In this document: piece by piece, positions 63,721-64,000 of the stretch | Layout of the letters: every line of letters starts with the position of its first letter | Position numbering within the stretch: position 1 is the stretch's first letter | DNA from: Zoroaster sp. YZ-2022 | Lineage: Eukaryota > Echinodermata > Asteroidea > Forcipulatida > Zoroasteridae | Direction of reading: 5' to 3' | NCBI GenBank assembly: GCA_029582265.1 | Contig: CM055821.1 | Location: 44,893,694 to 44,957,693 of the forward strand | DNA: 64,000 bases | Made by a program: the position numbers and the translations under genes | The notes under the pieces: generated by a model | What the model was told of the DNA's origin: nothing | The model's database searches: none | Seen by the model: only the letters and a program-made list of their open reading frames with translations

Positions 63721-64000
63721 TCCTTTTATCAACAACATAACATCGTATGCACGGGTGCAAAGCAAATGCAGTAAGGAAAAAGAGCCAACATGGAGGACTC
63801 ACTTGAAAGGCTAGGGCTGCGTTCCGCTTGCGCGAATGTATCGCAAACGTTCATGTGAACGTTTGGGGACGGATGGGTCAAAGTAGAACCAACTGTGAGC
63901 GCAATGTTTGCACAACCGTAAGCACCTCAAAACTACATTCGCCATCTGTTGCTAACATTCGCCAACGTTGGCGGCGCACAATTGGTTCCACTCAAAATTG
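63721..64000. other. No supported gene
   Basis: GC content rises slightly, with AACGTTCATGTGAACGTT (a short palindrome near 63848). Nothing coding was recognised. Confidence 0.4.

Noticed and set aside
63359..63802. Minus-strand open frame of 147 codons
   Set aside because: Overlaps an inverted repeat that is open on both strands; no domain recognised.
1..64000. CRISPR arrays, bacterial operons, rRNA genes
   Set aside because: No regularly spaced direct repeats with unique spacers, no ribosome-binding-site-spaced genes and no rRNA motifs were seen.

Overview
The window is animal nuclear DNA: coding sequence is split into short exons with GT-AG (once GC-AG) introns, and most of the rest is interspersed repeats. 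ACATGTACATGT-type motifs, CR1-like LINEs with a 2A-like motif and a PHD finger (a type described from sea urchin, amphioxus and oyster), a PAT/Ngaro-like tyrosine-recombinase retrotransposon and many TTAA-targeted MITEs suggest a marine invertebrate, most likely an echinoderm. No bacterial, organellar or viral gene was seen.

Two minus-strand genes are supported. (1) 34067 down to 9737: nine exons whose phases join without a break into a 580-residue protein. It has the RMP1-type signature near residues 60-74, a lysine-rich C-terminal half and a terminal acidic DIDDIF motif. I assign it to NEPRO (nucleolus and neural progenitor protein, animal counterpart of yeast RNase MRP subunit Rmp1). (2) 58763 down to 38705: a chain of small phase-compatible exons for an unidentified serine-rich, basic protein; both ends are missing. 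A possible small intronic gene lies at 17.5 kb.

Layout: 0-8.5 kb holds repeats, a SINE and a decayed Tc1-like DNA transposon between two ACTTG arrays. 9.7-22.0 kb holds NEPRO exons 9 to 2, with introns full of MITEs, a foldback element and an L2-like LINE 3' end. 22.0-34.0 kb is NEPRO intron 1. It is almost entirely transposons: a CR1-like LINE split by a 5.3-kb tyrosine-recombinase retrotransposon and by a Harbinger-type MITE, with a second copy of that MITE upstream and a perfect 28-bp inverted repeat bracketing the block. 34-64 kb is mostly introns or intergenic DNA of gene 2, with several MITE families, minisatellites, a THAP-encoding TTAA element, SINEs and a tRNA-like pseudogene.

The genes do not form an operon. 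Their shared feature is nested transposon insertion in introns. The most interesting items are the 28-bp inverted repeat around intron 1, the split direct repeats of the retrotransposon, the SINE whose 3' tail resembles that of an L2-like LINE in the same window, and the THAP-carrying TTAA element.
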